Of a stretch of DNA of 64,000 nt, positions 34,139-44,429 are shown one piece after another. The stretch comes from Actinernus sp. WN-2022. Lineage: Eukaryota > Cnidaria > Anthozoa > Actiniaria > Actinernidae. A model generated the notes under the pieces. That model was not told the DNA's origin, searched no databases, and saw nothing but the letters and a program-made list of their open reading frames with translations. The stretch lies in NCBI GenBank assembly GCA_030867875.1, contig JAOWCC010000577.1, forward strand, positions 90,439,740 to 90,503,739, read 5' to 3'. Both the position numbers and the translations under genes were made by a program. Within the stretch, counting starts at the first letter, position 1. Each line of letters opens with the position of its first letter.

Positions 34139-35146
34139 ATGGATGCTAAACTTGCGAATATCTTCTATGGTCCTATGGGCTATTGGAAAGGTCATGCTGC
34201 AATTGGTAAGTTATCGGTGGCTGCAAAGGTATCGGAAGATGTAGCTAAGGGTTGGTTAGAGAAACAAGCCATGTGGCAAATATATCTATCACCACCACAC
34301 TATATTCCACGACCACATTGGACTGTATCGAAACCTAATGAAGTTCATCAAGCTGATTTGATCTTTCTACCTCACGATCGACCTGGACGTGGAAGGAAAC
34401 TATATAAGTATGCTTTAGTGGTAATCGATGTAGCTTCTAGATATAAAGAATCTGAGCCATTAGCATCGAAAGATAGCGGTGAAGTGTCTGCAGCTTTTGA
34501 ACGAATATACGAGCGTAGTCCATTAGAATGGCCAAAAACATTGCAAGTAGATCCTGGTAGAGAATTCATGGGACGTATGTCTGAAACATTAGAACTACAT
34601 GGTACTAAAGTTCAACGAGGTGAAGCTGGTAATCATAGGGCACAAAGTTTTGTTGAACGAGCAAATAGAACGATAGCTGAAAGATTATTTGGATATCAAT
34701 ATGCAAAAGAGATGGTACTTACATCTGAAGGATCGGATGCGCGTAGTAGAGAATGGGTATTGAGGCTTCCTGATGTTATCAAGGCTATGAACAATGAAGT
34801 TACTCGACTAACAGGTAAGGAGCCTTCGAATTCTATAGAGACACAACAAGTAAACATAAAGACTCCTACGTATTCTCGAACTATTGGATTGGATGAAAAG
34901 CGACTACCATTTGACGTTTTAGTTCGATATCTCTATGCATCTGGAGAATTGGAAGGTGGAACTAAACGAGCGACTGATCCTGTATGGAGTTTACAGACAT
35001 ACTATATTTCTCGAAATGTGGTATCATCAAATCAACCAGTTCTATACTATTTAGGAAAAGATGCACCAAAGCGAGGGTTCGTTCATGAAGAGATACAAGT
35101 GATACCACCAGATACAGAACTACCACCAAAAGGTATTCTAAGATAG
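34139..35146 (+). CDS. INT: Polinton DDE integrase (retroviral-type), intact
   Basis: The start is taken at ATG 34139 (MDAKLANIFYGPMGYWKG); the frame opens 30 bp earlier. The rve-type catalytic core has its acidic triad at D73 (HQADLIFLP), D138 (LQVDPGREF) and E173 (QSFVERANRTIAERL), with 34 residues between the last two, close to the usual D,D35E spacing. LYKYALVVIDVASRYKESEPL is the classic strand following the first Asp. The C-terminal part (WSLQTYYISRN.. to GFVHEEIQVIP) matches the small barrel/chromo-like region of cnidarian Polinton integrases. It would insert the linear Polinton DNA and make 6-bp target duplications. It converges with polB, overlapping by 9 bp at the stops (35138-35146). 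No disruption seen. Confidence 0.9.
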   Translation: MDAKLANIFYGPMGYWKGHAAIGKLSVAAKVSEDVAKGWLEKQAMWQIYLSPPHYIPRPHWTVSKPNEVHQADLIFLPHDRPGRGRKLYKYALVVIDVASRYKESEPLASKDSGEVSAAFERIYERSPLEWPKTLQVDPGREFMGRMSETLELHGTKVQRGEAGNHRAQSFVERANRTIAERLFGYQYAKEMVLTSEGSDARSREWVLRLPDVIKAMNNEVTRLTGKEPSNSIETQQVNIKTPTYSRTIGLDEKRLPFDVLVRYLYASGELEGGTKRATDPVWSLQTYYISRNVVSSNQPVLYYLGKDAPKRGFVHEEIQVIPPDTELPPKGILR

Positions 35147-38100
35147 AAGCAACTCACAAATAAAGTTGTCTATATCTTCATCCTCTGTAATGACGTTTTT
35201 ACTGTTGTAGGATAGTGTATCAACTACGTTTGATAGTATATTGCTAATAAAACCATCTAATTCTTCATCCTCTGGAAAAACGTCTCCATGACCGTAGGCT
35301 ATCGTATCTATTCCGTTTGCTGAAATCCATCTCTTACTATCGAATGGTGATAGAGATACTTTGTTCATATGTATCCCATACATCTTATGACCTTCACTTC
35401 GCAGCATATTAATTCCATGTTTGAATACTTTCTTATCCATCAAGCACTCTTTATATTGATCATGACGAATACGATGTTTCACTACTGCCTCCTTGATACC
35501 TTTAGCTTTACGAATCTCATCACCACCTACTTTTAATATAGAATAGAGCTTAGATCGTAGTCCAACATATTCGACTATAGGAATACCTCCACATTCGTCT
35601 TTCATTTTACCAAGTACTTTCTTGTTGTTGATACTATACAGCGGATGGTCTTTGCCGTAGTTACTAGTATCATATAGATGTTTACGAATTGCCATATCTG
35701 CATAGATGTCTTCAGTTTTAATGTGTAGTAGTAGACTATCGGTATCGGTATAAAGTAGATTACAGAGTTGTCCATATTGCTTCTTGATCTCATTGTAGTA
35801 GAAGTCATACATCAGATGCTTTGATAGATCTAGAATTGACATTCCAACATATATGGGGCGGTTTAGCAATAGCTTACTTTTGTAGTTATGTACCGCGGCA
35901 AGATCATCATCGAAAATTGTGGATCGAGCATAACTAGGTTTATTCAATAGACGTTGTAGCTTGTTTCCTTCTGATGCGCGCACTAATTGGATATCTACAC
36001 GTTTACGTAGATTCTCCATTGTTTTTCCAAATACGCTTTTGTTCATCAGTTTGTATAGATCCTGCTTGAAGATGCTCTTCGCTTGTTTTCGTAACTCTGT
36101 ATTCATTTGTATATATGGTTCCATCCATGGTGATTGATCAAATCGTAATGCCCTGTGGATCTTTTTCAAATGCATACCAAGAGATAGATACAGTTGTAGG
36201 GTGCGGTAGTGTAGCACATATCGTTCTTTGTTATATAGGTTAGGTACGAGTTTTTCCACTTTCAAAGATCCATTACCTTTATATAGTTCCTCAAATAGAT
36301 TGGTCTGATACTCTGAGAACAAATCTTTATTCACCTGAATTCTCTCGGGAGCTAGTGGATAGTCGTTGTGTGTATCATGAAGTTCTCGAGGATATTCAAG
36401 ATCAACTTCAAGGATATAACCCTTATCTGAATCGATTGTGTGATTGGTTATTTGTTCTTCTGTTGGTGTATACCACTCAAATCCTCCTGTTGGTAGATAT
36501 TGACTCATGGCCCAACCATATAGATTATTGGCGTCAAGATAGAGTATAACTAGGGCCCCATTGAAAAACTCCTCGGAGATATGGGCACCCTGTCTAAACA
36601 TCGTTATTATTATTATTATTATTATTATGTGGCTATTTGGCTTATTGGGATCAAAATCGGGTATACTTTGGTTATTTGCTTTGGCATAACGCTGTGATAC
36701 CATGGATATACCACCGCGTAGACCTTTCTCAATGAATAAATACATGTCATAGTCAGTTAATAGTTCAAGTTCCACTCCTGTTTTCTTTAATAAAGCGTCC
36801 CATGAAAGTCCTGGACTCGTATAATAATGTGCAGGATCTAATCCATAGTTTTGCATACATGTTGTACGAAAATCCTCGAACACATCTGCTAGAAGAAGTA
36901 CATCAGTTTGTAGATAAAGATCATGATAATCACCCAATGTCTTGCAATCAAATACGTTCCAAACTTTTATTGCGCGTTCGTAATCTTCATCGGATATATA
37001 CTCTAGAGTTAGTTTACTATAGAATGCATCTTTCGGTGGTTGAGAAGTCTCTGCAAATCTATCCCACGAATCCATGTACTCATATGGATATACTCCTTTA
37101 CGAGTTAATAGATTGGCTTTCTCTTGATTAGATGTATATTTTACAATTTGTTGGAATGTGTCTGATGCTGATCCTTTTACCAACTTATCGAGAGAGAATG
37201 GTAAGAATTGAAAGCTATCAATGAATCGTAGGTTACCAAGTGAGAATGAAATATATTTCTCCATATTATTTGGAATACAAGAGATCTTACCTGATGTCTT
37301 GGATATGGATTGCATTAGTAGGTGAGAATCATATCCACGAAGATTATGGAATACGATTGGGATGGTAGGAAACGTACGTAGTTTTAGATTACAGGTATTG
37401 TGTGCGGCACCTCGAAACTCGCCTGTGATGTGGCAATGATCACGTACTATATCTTTACCAACCAAGGGCTTCTGACAGATATGAAAAATCGTTGCGCTAT
37501 TGTAAGCCTCATAGTTTTTCCATGACATGCGTAGTGGTTTAGCCTTTTGGGCTTTGATCTTCACCTCTTCCTCTTGTATGCATTGTAGAAAACGTTCTAT
37601 AGTATCCATGCCTCTATATAGTACTGGTGGTTCGCTATGACCATCGGAACGTACAACTATATAACAAAATCCACAGGGAATATGTTCTTCTGTTTTAAGT
37701 GTGTTACTCTTCTTTGGGTCTTGGGCAGGTCCTTCGATCTTAGTGGTCAAATCCTCAAGGTCTGCATAGATAATATAGGGTACTTTGAGCTGTTTGTGGA
37801 TATTCTGAAATGAAACTTTGTTGTTCTTATTGGTAGGCATTTCAATGCGTATGGCCCTGTCATTGATACCATTACACTCTGGAATGTGTTTTGTAAGAAG
37901 AGCTTCATTGGAATATCCATGTAGACATCGTTCACAGAAGTGCTGCTTATGATCATGTTTTGTTTGATTGAATAGTAGTTTGTTGAAGTCCTTTATCCAG
38001 CAATAGTGTTGTTTACCGCTCTTTGGGTCTTCTATTAGTAATAGATGTATGTACTTCGAAAAAGTCTTCTTTGAGATATGATATATGATTAAGCACTTTT

Positions 38101-38791
38101 CCTTTGGGTCCCATCCATATACATTAATAGAAATGTTGTTTTGCTTCTCTAGAAGTGGTATTTGTGAGATTGGTGTTGGTGAGTCCACCTCATTGGATTT
38201 CACCATATCTATTTGATACTTTGATGTCCTTTGAGGATGCTTATTAACTGGAAACATTGCTGCACATATCGACCAAAGTGCACAGTGATCGTCTTTGTTG
38301 TTTACATTGATCACAGCTTTTTTATTCGCTATTTCTTCAGGTAGTGGTAAATATGAACCTCCACGTAGTGGTTGATATTTAGCGACGTTTAACCATAGAA
38401 TATTGACTCTATCTATGACCCAATTTGATCCACGACTGATCCACTTCTCAATTTGGTTGTATATCTGAGCATGTGCTTCTACTATTACCCCACGGATACC
38501 AGCATCATTGATCAAAACAGATTGTGTGCTATAAAAGGTAGCTGTCTCGTATACGTAACCATCAGGTTTATCAAGTACGAAAGTTATGTTTAAAGCTAAT
38601 TGGGCCTTAAAGGTATTATGGTTTTGGAGCTCTTCCTTAAACTTTTCGGTAGTTTGTTTACGTACACTGGTAATTAGTAAAACAGCTGGATCCGCTCCTA
38701 GAGGATTATCATCGGGAACATCCATCTTCCATCCTCGTAAATAATTCTTTAAAGGACGTACTCGGATAAATGTTAGTATATGCTCAGCCAT
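35138..38791 (-). CDS. POLB: Polinton protein-primed family B DNA polymerase, uninterrupted but with an insertion before motif A
   Basis: A 1217-codon ORF from ATG 38791. The N-terminal region carries NNKDDHCALWSICAAMF (about residues 164-180). Zinc-binding clusters follow: CERC...H...C (287-306) and C439 with HCH..C..N (452-468). 3'-5' exonuclease motifs: Exo I YADLE (342-346), Exo II FHNLRGYDSHLL (481-492), Exo III YHDLYLQTDVLLLAD (622-636). Polymerase motifs: A YLDANNLYGW (751-760), B KLMNKSVFGKTMEN (914-927), C YTDTDS (1014-1019). It replicates Polinton DNA from a terminal protein. Length is normal for the family (about 1200) apart from a run of eight Ile plus about 20 foreign-looking residues (722-750) just ahead of motif A. 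All catalytic residues are retained. Confidence 0.93.
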   Translation of the reverse strand: MAEHILTFIRVRPLKNYLRGWKMDVPDDNPLGADPAVLLITSVRKQTTEKFKEELQNHNTFKAQLALNITFVLDKPDGYVYETATFYSTQSVLINDAGIRGVIVEAHAQIYNQIEKWISRGSNWVIDRVNILWLNVAKYQPLRGGSYLPLPEEIANKKAVINVNNKDDHCALWSICAAMFPVNKHPQRTSKYQIDMVKSNEVDSPTPISQIPLLEKQNNISINVYGWDPKEKCLIIYHISKKTFSKYIHLLLIEDPKSGKQHYCWIKDFNKLLFNQTKHDHKQHFCERCLHGYSNEALLTKHIPECNGINDRAIRIEMPTNKNNKVSFQNIHKQLKVPYIIYADLEDLTTKIEGPAQDPKKSNTLKTEEHIPCGFCYIVVRSDGHSEPPVLYRGMDTIERFLQCIQEEEVKIKAQKAKPLRMSWKNYEAYNSATIFHICQKPLVGKDIVRDHCHITGEFRGAAHNTCNLKLRTFPTIPIVFHNLRGYDSHLLMQSISKTSGKISCIPNNMEKYISFSLGNLRFIDSFQFLPFSLDKLVKGSASDTFQQIVKYTSNQEKANLLTRKGVYPYEYMDSWDRFAETSQPPKDAFYSKLTLEYISDEDYERAIKVWNVFDCKTLGDYHDLYLQTDVLLLADVFEDFRTTCMQNYGLDPAHYYTSPGLSWDALLKKTGVELELLTDYDMYLFIEKGLRGGISMVSQRYAKANNQSIPDFDPNKPNSHIIIIIIIITMFRQGAHISEEFFNGALVILYLDANNLYGWAMSQYLPTGGFEWYTPTEEQITNHTIDSDKGYILEVDLEYPRELHDTHNDYPLAPERIQVNKDLFSEYQTNLFEELYKGNGSLKVEKLVPNLYNKERYVLHYRTLQLYLSLGMHLKKIHRALRFDQSPWMEPYIQMNTELRKQAKSIFKQDLYKLMNKSVFGKTMENLRKRVDIQLVRASEGNKLQRLLNKPSYARSTIFDDDLAAVHNYKSKLLLNRPIYVGMSILDLSKHLMYDFYYNEIKKQYGQLCNLLYTDTDSLLLHIKTEDIYADMAIRKHLYDTSNYGKDHPLYSINNKKVLGKMKDECGGIPIVEYVGLRSKLYSILKVGGDEIRKAKGIKEAVVKHRIRHDQYKECLMDKKVFKHGINMLRSEGHKMYGIHMNKVSLSPFDSKRWISANGIDTIAYGHGDVFPEDEELDGFISNILSNVVDTLSYNSKNVITEDEDIDNFICELLLS
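36542..36629 (-). repeat. In-frame microsatellite-led insertion within polB
   Basis: Eight ATT codons (36605-36628 on minus) followed by about 60 bp encoding MFRQGAHISEEFFNGALVI sit between PNSH and YLDANNLYGW. In the Polinton polymerases I know, the sequence goes almost directly from a short PS.(I/Y) stretch to the (Y/W)(L/D)DANNLYGWAM motif, so this segment is extra. The length keeps the frame. Confidence 0.65.
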
Positions 38792-38915
38792 GATATAATA
38801 CCTTATAACAACACTCCTCTAATAGGGTGTTAGAATACAATAAATTCACTATAGTAGTAAATAATACCTTATAAACATGTTTCTCTAATAGAGTGTTAAA
38901 ATGTAAAAAATACAA
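38792..38915. promoter_or_regulatory. Duplicated AT-rich block upstream of polB
   Basis: Two imperfect tandem copies of a block with ATAATACCTTATAA, CTCTAATAG and GTGTTA(G/A)AAT, at about 38795-38850 and 38863-38915. Each contains a small inverted repeat (ACACT...AGGGTGTT in the first copy). Immediately 5' of the polB ATG, so it may be promoter or Polinton terminal DNA. The Polinton TIR end could not be identified because the other end lies outside the window. Confidence 0.4.
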
Positions 38916-39024
38916 CAACAAAAAATAGTACAACAAAACTCAGTGCTCCAATCCGTAAAAAGCGGTAGAAACCGGTCTCTTAATATAATGTATAAATACA
39001 ATAAATAAACTCTAGTAGAATACT

Positions 39025-39169
39025 AAATGCCGTGTTTTGGCCCACGTTGCATTTTTTTTTGTTTTTTCATCTAATGGACCCCGAACGAAGTGAGGGCCGA
39101 ACGAAGTGAGGATGTCCATTAGATGAAAAAACAACAAAAAAATACAACGTGGGCCAGAACCGGCATTTG
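39025..39169. repeat. Foldback element with GAACGAAGTGAGG duplication at its tip
   Basis: Arms of about 55 bp (AAATGCCG...CATCTAATGGAC and GTCCATTAGATG...CGGCATTT) surround two copies of CGAACGAAGTGAGG. Nearly perfect except A-run length differences. Confidence 0.8.
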
Positions 39170-39240
39170 ATATACTACTGGAAGAGTGGTTTGAATATAT
39201 AATTATACTGTCAATATTGAGGCTTGCCAAGTCTCATATA

Positions 39241-40250
39241 TTTATCCTCGTTTCCATTATTTAGCGTCCTTTGAACATATTGTCTATTTATTTCTTTATC
39301 ATAAGTTTTACTCATATACATATAGCTGTTCAATATAGACTTTGACTCATGTCGACCCCAATGGACGGATCTGTAAGGCCTAGGATTTTGAGTCCATTAA
39401 ATTCGATTTCGGTGACTTTGTACTGATAACTGCGAATAGGGAATTCAGTGAAAAGTGCTAAAATTTATATTTTGTTAATTTAAACTACAACAAAAATGTA
39501 GGCTTACATCGACTGCATGTTAATCATACTCTTTGCTATTTCAAGCCATATTTATCAATTTTAATATTCCTTTTCAATTTAGTGTATTCGTTCCACCATT
39601 TTTTGTTGATATTATCTTCCAAAAACCAAAAACATACACTACTCAAATTTTCAGAATCGTTAAAATATCAAATATTTTCTACAGTAACTACAGTTTCAAA
39701 AGACTAATTCAACACGTCCTCAATTTTTCACAAACACTCTTTAAACCATCACGATGAACGGAATCGTTTTTAACTGAACCGAAACAGGCTACATGTCTGT
39801 TCCATGAATCACCCAATGGGTACCCCTGATCTTAATCTTACTCAGCAACGGTACTCAAATCACGAACTTAACTTTACACAGTTATACGGCTTCAGAATAA
39901 TAGTGATCATAAATATAACGAAATTCAAAAAGCTTTTTGTGTTCATGTCAGCGGCTACATCTATTATTGTTACTCCGGCTTTCAGGCCCAACTTCCCTTT
40001 TAGAGATTAATCAAACAAATGACGAAAGTGATAATTTACTACTTTCTTGTCTTTTTGTATTTTTCACCTGCTGCACAAATAATTCACAAACTGGAATCTT
40101 TCATATTTTTTTTTGGAGGAGTTATTTTATTACCCAATTAAAATGAACTGTTGGTACTACTCCATTCCCAGCTTGTGGTTAAGACTTATATTTAAAATAT
40201 CTAAATATTTAATAGTGACGTTAAAACGCGGTTTGAATTCAACTTAGTCT
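39241..40250. other. No gene seen
   Basis: AT-rich DNA. Short frames only; no repeat recognised. Confidence 0.4.
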
Positions 40251-40364
40251 GCCTACATTGAACATTTTCCTCAATAAATATTTAACCATTATTTCCAGAT
40301 ATGGAGGTGACTAGTCGCGGCGAGGTAAATATCCACTGCTAGTCATTGACACTGAGGGAAATAC

Positions 40365-40790
40365 TTGCTTTAGTGTATACCAAACAAGTGAAACAGCCAG
40401 CCTTAAATTAGTTACGTTTAACGAGTTCAAAAACCCCATTAACAAATGACTTATTCGCGCGCAAGACCAAAATAGTGAATAGTGAACAATTATTCACCGA
40501 AATGGAGGTGAATAGTGGTGGATATTTACCGATCCGCGATGCTGTGTGGTAAATATCCACCACTTTTCACCGACACTGAGGAGAATAATTGTTTTAGTAT
40601 ATACCACATAAGTGAATAGCCAGCACTAAATACTAGTTTTATTTTCTGTCAAATGGACAAAAAACTCGCGCGAGGTGATCGCTGCTTCGCTCGGAGGTGA
40701 ATATCAAAGGATATTTACCTCCGGAGTAGCCAATCCGAGCGCGCGAAAAACACTTTTCACTCGTGTGGTATATACTAATCTTTATTATCC
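40365..40790. mobile_element. MITE related to a block inside the 11.3-kb element
   Basis: The ends are about TAGTGTATACCAAACAAGTGAAA (left) and CTCGTGTGGTATATACTA (right). The interior has a palindrome centred near 40535 (GGTGGATATTTACC / GGTAAATATCCACC) and the block GGTGATCGCTGCTTCGCTCGGAGG shared with 13200-13240. No ORF. Confidence 0.6.
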
Positions 40791-40994
40791 ATGTTATTTA
40801 GTCTTCAAAAACTCATGAATAATTAATGAGCATTTTGTCCAATCAAATGAAGCAAATCAGTCACGTGCATGCTCCTTTATACCTGATAAAATCTCATCAT
40901 TCTAAAAGGCCCGCGGAGGGATTTGAATTCTGTCCCAGAGGGAAACGGGGTTAATGATTGAGACAATGGAATTTCTATTGATATTTCAGCTTTC

Positions 40995-41094
40995 TCACTG
41001 AATTGCTAATTAGGATGAACGTTTTATATAAAGAATATTAATGAACATGAAATTTTATATAAAGTTTCATCCTAATTAAGAATTCACTGATAAA
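40995..41094. repeat. Inverted repeat, about 38-bp arms
   Basis: TCACTGAATTGCTAATTAGG... pairs with ...CCTAATTAAGAATTCACTGA with a few mismatches around an AT-rich centre. Confidence 0.65.
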
Positions 41095-41307
41095 GACCCA
41101 AAGATAGCAAAAAGTACACGGAACATAATGTACCTAGATAATAATTTTTGCACTAAATTTACTAATATCAGCAGACTACCGAGATACACAGATAATATTT
41201 TTAAAATGAAGTTATCCAACTACCATTACTTGTTTACCGAGCCACTGTTTAGTTCCAATTATTAAACCAAACTCAAAGCCGTAAAATAATAAAAACGTGC
41301 ATGAAAC

Positions 41308-41436
41308 TTACATATTTTGTGCCGGAGTCAAAAAGTTAGAGTCTGCCGTCATGTCAGTCACATCGCTTTCCAAGTCTTGAACTTTATCGAGGTAAACCAC
41401 GACACCAAATCCTTCAAGTGCAGATTCTTCTTGCAT
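41308..41436 (-). other. Candidate host first coding exon
   Basis: ATG 41436 opens 42 codons (MQEESALEGFGVVVYLDKVQ in the first twenty) with good coding character. The frame runs exactly into AAAATAT|GTAAGTTTC, a strong donor-like site at about 41311; the in-frame TAA follows from the donor sequence. This could be exon 1 of a host gene transcribed leftward. No downstream exon was identified, so this is tentative. Confidence 0.3.
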
Positions 41437-41641
41437 TGAGAAATGCCGCTTCAAACAACATAGTATGGTAATTTCTTCATATCATTCCCTTGAGATGTTC
41501 GTAATTGCAGGCGGTGATTACTCGAATATTTTGCATGGCGTTGTGAATACAAACTAAGGTTCAATGGTCCATTAAGTAACCATTCCCTTGAGATGTGCGT
41601 CTTTCTTTCATTGCATTCTTAAAGCGTTTTTGAAGCCGTTT

Positions 41642-41738
41642 AAAACACTCACAGCACGTGTTTTAACAAGTCTAAAAATTCTCGGGCTTCGCCCTAGAAT
41701 TTTTAAACTTGATAAAACACTGCTGTTCGTGTTTTAAA
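41642..41738. repeat. Foldback, about 46-bp arms
   Basis: AAAACACT.ACAGCACGTGTTTT..AAG(T)CTAAAAATTCT and its complement meet at a GGGCTTCGCCC tip. Confidence 0.75.
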
Positions 41739-42118
41739 CAGTACATAATCTCGACTTCGGTCAATGGCTGAGGGCTACGTGCGGATTCACGATAGCGGCC
41801 GGCGTAGCTATTATCTGTATTAGATATTAGCCTACAGATAGTCATGTACCCTGCGAACAGAGCCTTCTTCAACTCTCCAGAAAGCAAGCAGAAAAGAAGA
41901 CTACTGCATTCGTGTAATTTTCATATCGAGCCTACGCCAAAGCTTCTTCTCGTGGCCAGACTCACTCGATAATGTTGCCCACGAATTGATATATTAGTTA
42001 ATTGCGGTAACCGATAGGGCTATGAGGGAACAATCGTGAAATTCCCAAATACGAATGCCTCGATTGCTGAATATTGTTTTGTTTTTTTCAATTATAGTAC
42101 CTTGTACCGCTCTTTAAT

Positions 42119-43360
42119 TACCCTGGTTCCAGAGGTTTTCTCTGTTTTTTCTGCGAGTGACGTTTAAGCCGCGAAGCGGCGCCAGCGTGCGCGAGCTGCG
42201 AAGCAGCGAGAAGGGAGAGAAAACCTCTGGTTAAAGTGGTCAGTTGACTGATCGAGCCGCGCCAATAGATTTGAACTAGGGTCAGAATCTGACCCTCGTT
42301 CCTGGTTGGAGGAATGTTTAATTGGATAAACAAGAAACCTGATTGGTTCCTTGCACATTTTAAACAGGGAGGAGACGGGATTGATGTTTACAATACAAAA
42401 CTACTGATCGGGAGGTAGTAAGGACATTTTGATTATCCGGTCGGTCACGCGCTCTGCGTGAGAATCACACTTTATTGTTGTGACCAATATGGCCTCGGCA
42501 ATCGAACTCGAAGGTATAGTTGACAAAGACTTGCTATCCATTCTTGGTAATGCTTTCCTGAGATAGAGAGTCTGTCGAACGAGCAGAGGAGAGCGCTCAG
42601 TGGAGTTATTCACAATATCAATGCAAGGGGACTAGCGCTGTTCACACGTCCCGGTGGCGGTGCCGATGGAGAATCTTTACTACATCGCTTATGTCGTCCT
42701 TTGTCTGCCTTTGAGTTATTTTTTTCAAGCTGGGACGCAAGAGTATCTTCGTGTCCCTTTACTGCAGGTCGTTCTCTTGCTTTTCGAGCTTCCAAAAGGT
42801 CCGAAGACACTTTTGACATATGATTCTGGAGACTCCCTCAACTTCCGATATGACAGTACCAACGACAACATATAGCCGTCTTGTTAGATCTTCGGTTCTC
42901 CTGTTTGGTCCAAACACATTCGTTTTAGACCTGCCACTGACTTTCACATTTATCCCACAAAACCTGCAATATTCGCTCGAATTGAAAAGTAAATATTTAA
43001 TCGGTGTTTTTCTTTCATCCATGAACACGTATGCCGAAAACTCCGCCACGCGTCAAAGCAACAATACGTCCTTCCCCCTCCCGACAAAAACTATAGAGCG
43101 TGACCACCTCGTGATAACTCCTCGGTGATTGGTCAACAGTGTAATTACTGAAGTAACATGTTTGACAGCTGTCAACCGCATGGAAGTGAGATCCGTGACC
43201 ACTTTAACCAGAGGTTTTCTCTCCCTTCTCGCTGCTTCGCAGCTCGCGCACAAACGTCACTCGCAGAAAAAACATAGAGGGCTCGCGCACAAACGTCACT
43301 CGCAGAAAAAACATAGAGAAAAGCAGAAAAAACATAGAGAAAACCTCTGGAACCAGGGTA
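42119..43360. mobile_element. 1.24-kb TIR element with 9-bp target duplication, carrying a zinc-finger gene piece
   Basis: Both ends read TACCCTGGTTCCAGAGGTTTTCTC (inverted at the right end). A perfect CTCTTTAAT duplication lies outside at 42110-42118 and 43361-43369. The TIRs are about 120 bp (left) and 160 bp (right, enlarged by an internal duplication of the block ACAAACGTCACTCGCAGAAA). They share GCGAGCTGCGAAGCAGCGAG and continue to AAAGTGGTC. A 9-bp duplication with long TIRs fits Mutator-like elements (inference). The 950-bp interior is not a transposase but a fragment of a zinc-finger gene on minus. Confidence 0.7.
42401..43049 (-). pseudogene. Broken N-terminal piece of a C4 zinc-finger (ZAD-like) gene
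   Basis: The main frame, 42759-43049, contains YVFMDERKTP, CRFCG, NVFGPN, EDLTRRLYVVVG and IICQKCLRTFWKLEK, so two CxxC pairs separated by about 40 residues as in ZAD-like domains found in many cnidarian proteins. Its expected ATG is GTG; the next in-frame ATG is MDER. Further coding-like stretches lie in different frames downstream (42610-42819, with a lysine-rich linker; 42401-42613), so either introns or frameshifts interrupt it. The gene piece is enclosed between the TIRs of the element at 42119-43360, which suggests capture. Function of the parent gene unknown. Confidence 0.5.
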
Positions 43361-44429
43361 CTCTTTAATACACAACTCGCAGCAAACTATAGCCTTGAAA
43401 GTATCAGTCGTGTTACTGCTTCGTTCGCCATTGTTGCAGTGGAGCTGAAAACAAAATCTTAGCCGCACGCTTATAAACATAAGATTGGACGAAAAACAAC
43501 ACGAAAGTCGCTGACTTGTCTTACTGTGTAGCTGCCAGCTGTTAATAGACCAGTTCACGGTTAATTCCGACATTTTAAAAGGGATGCAAACAGGCGTGAA
43601 ATTCTTCGTGTGCAACCACGTGACTCGAATTTTTTTTATAGCCAAATGAAATAAAATGTTTTTCAGCTTGAAGAGATATCAAAACTACGTCTCTGAGCCG
43701 AATTTTGGAGCAGAAGAGCATTTCGTTTCAGAGTTATGGGCGAACAAATATCAGAGGTTATTAGTGTAAAATGTATGCCGCGGCCATGTTGGTGACAAGG
43801 GTTATCATCCAACATGGCCGCCAAAACTTCAACATCTTAAACAAAGCGAATATTCCATCCATTTCAGTCGGTTTCACTATGAGACAGTCCTATTAAACAT
43901 AACTTTTAAACATTTGTAAGGCCAAAAACCTTTAATTTGACGCAAATTTGTTGACTTTCGTGATTAATATAAACACGTGAAGGACTGTTGAGACATAATT
44001 CAAACCTCTGAATCTCGTGAGCAAAACATCGTATTGAACTGAAATTTCGTCTGAGAACTTAAATCACACACATCTACAAAATGTTAAAGAATTTTTTTTA
44101 TAGGATATATAGTTTAGAATTTAAATTTTTGAAGACACCGTGATGACGTCACGTGCACACCAAGAATACAATGTTTGTATGGGAAACCGATGCCAAATAA
44201 AATCCGTAAAATCGAATTTCTGAAATATTCACCGTCTGCAAACGTAAGATACCAGGTAAAAGTGTAACTGACCAAAATTTGAGGATGTATAGATGTGCTG
44301 GGAAGCGTGCAATCGTGTTTTCAGTTTTCCATACTTTGACCGGCTCGTTGTTACAGCGGGCGTGTTTCAAATTACAAGTAAGTATGTCAGTGTTAGATAT
44401 GAACTATATATAAATATGATAGTGATATA

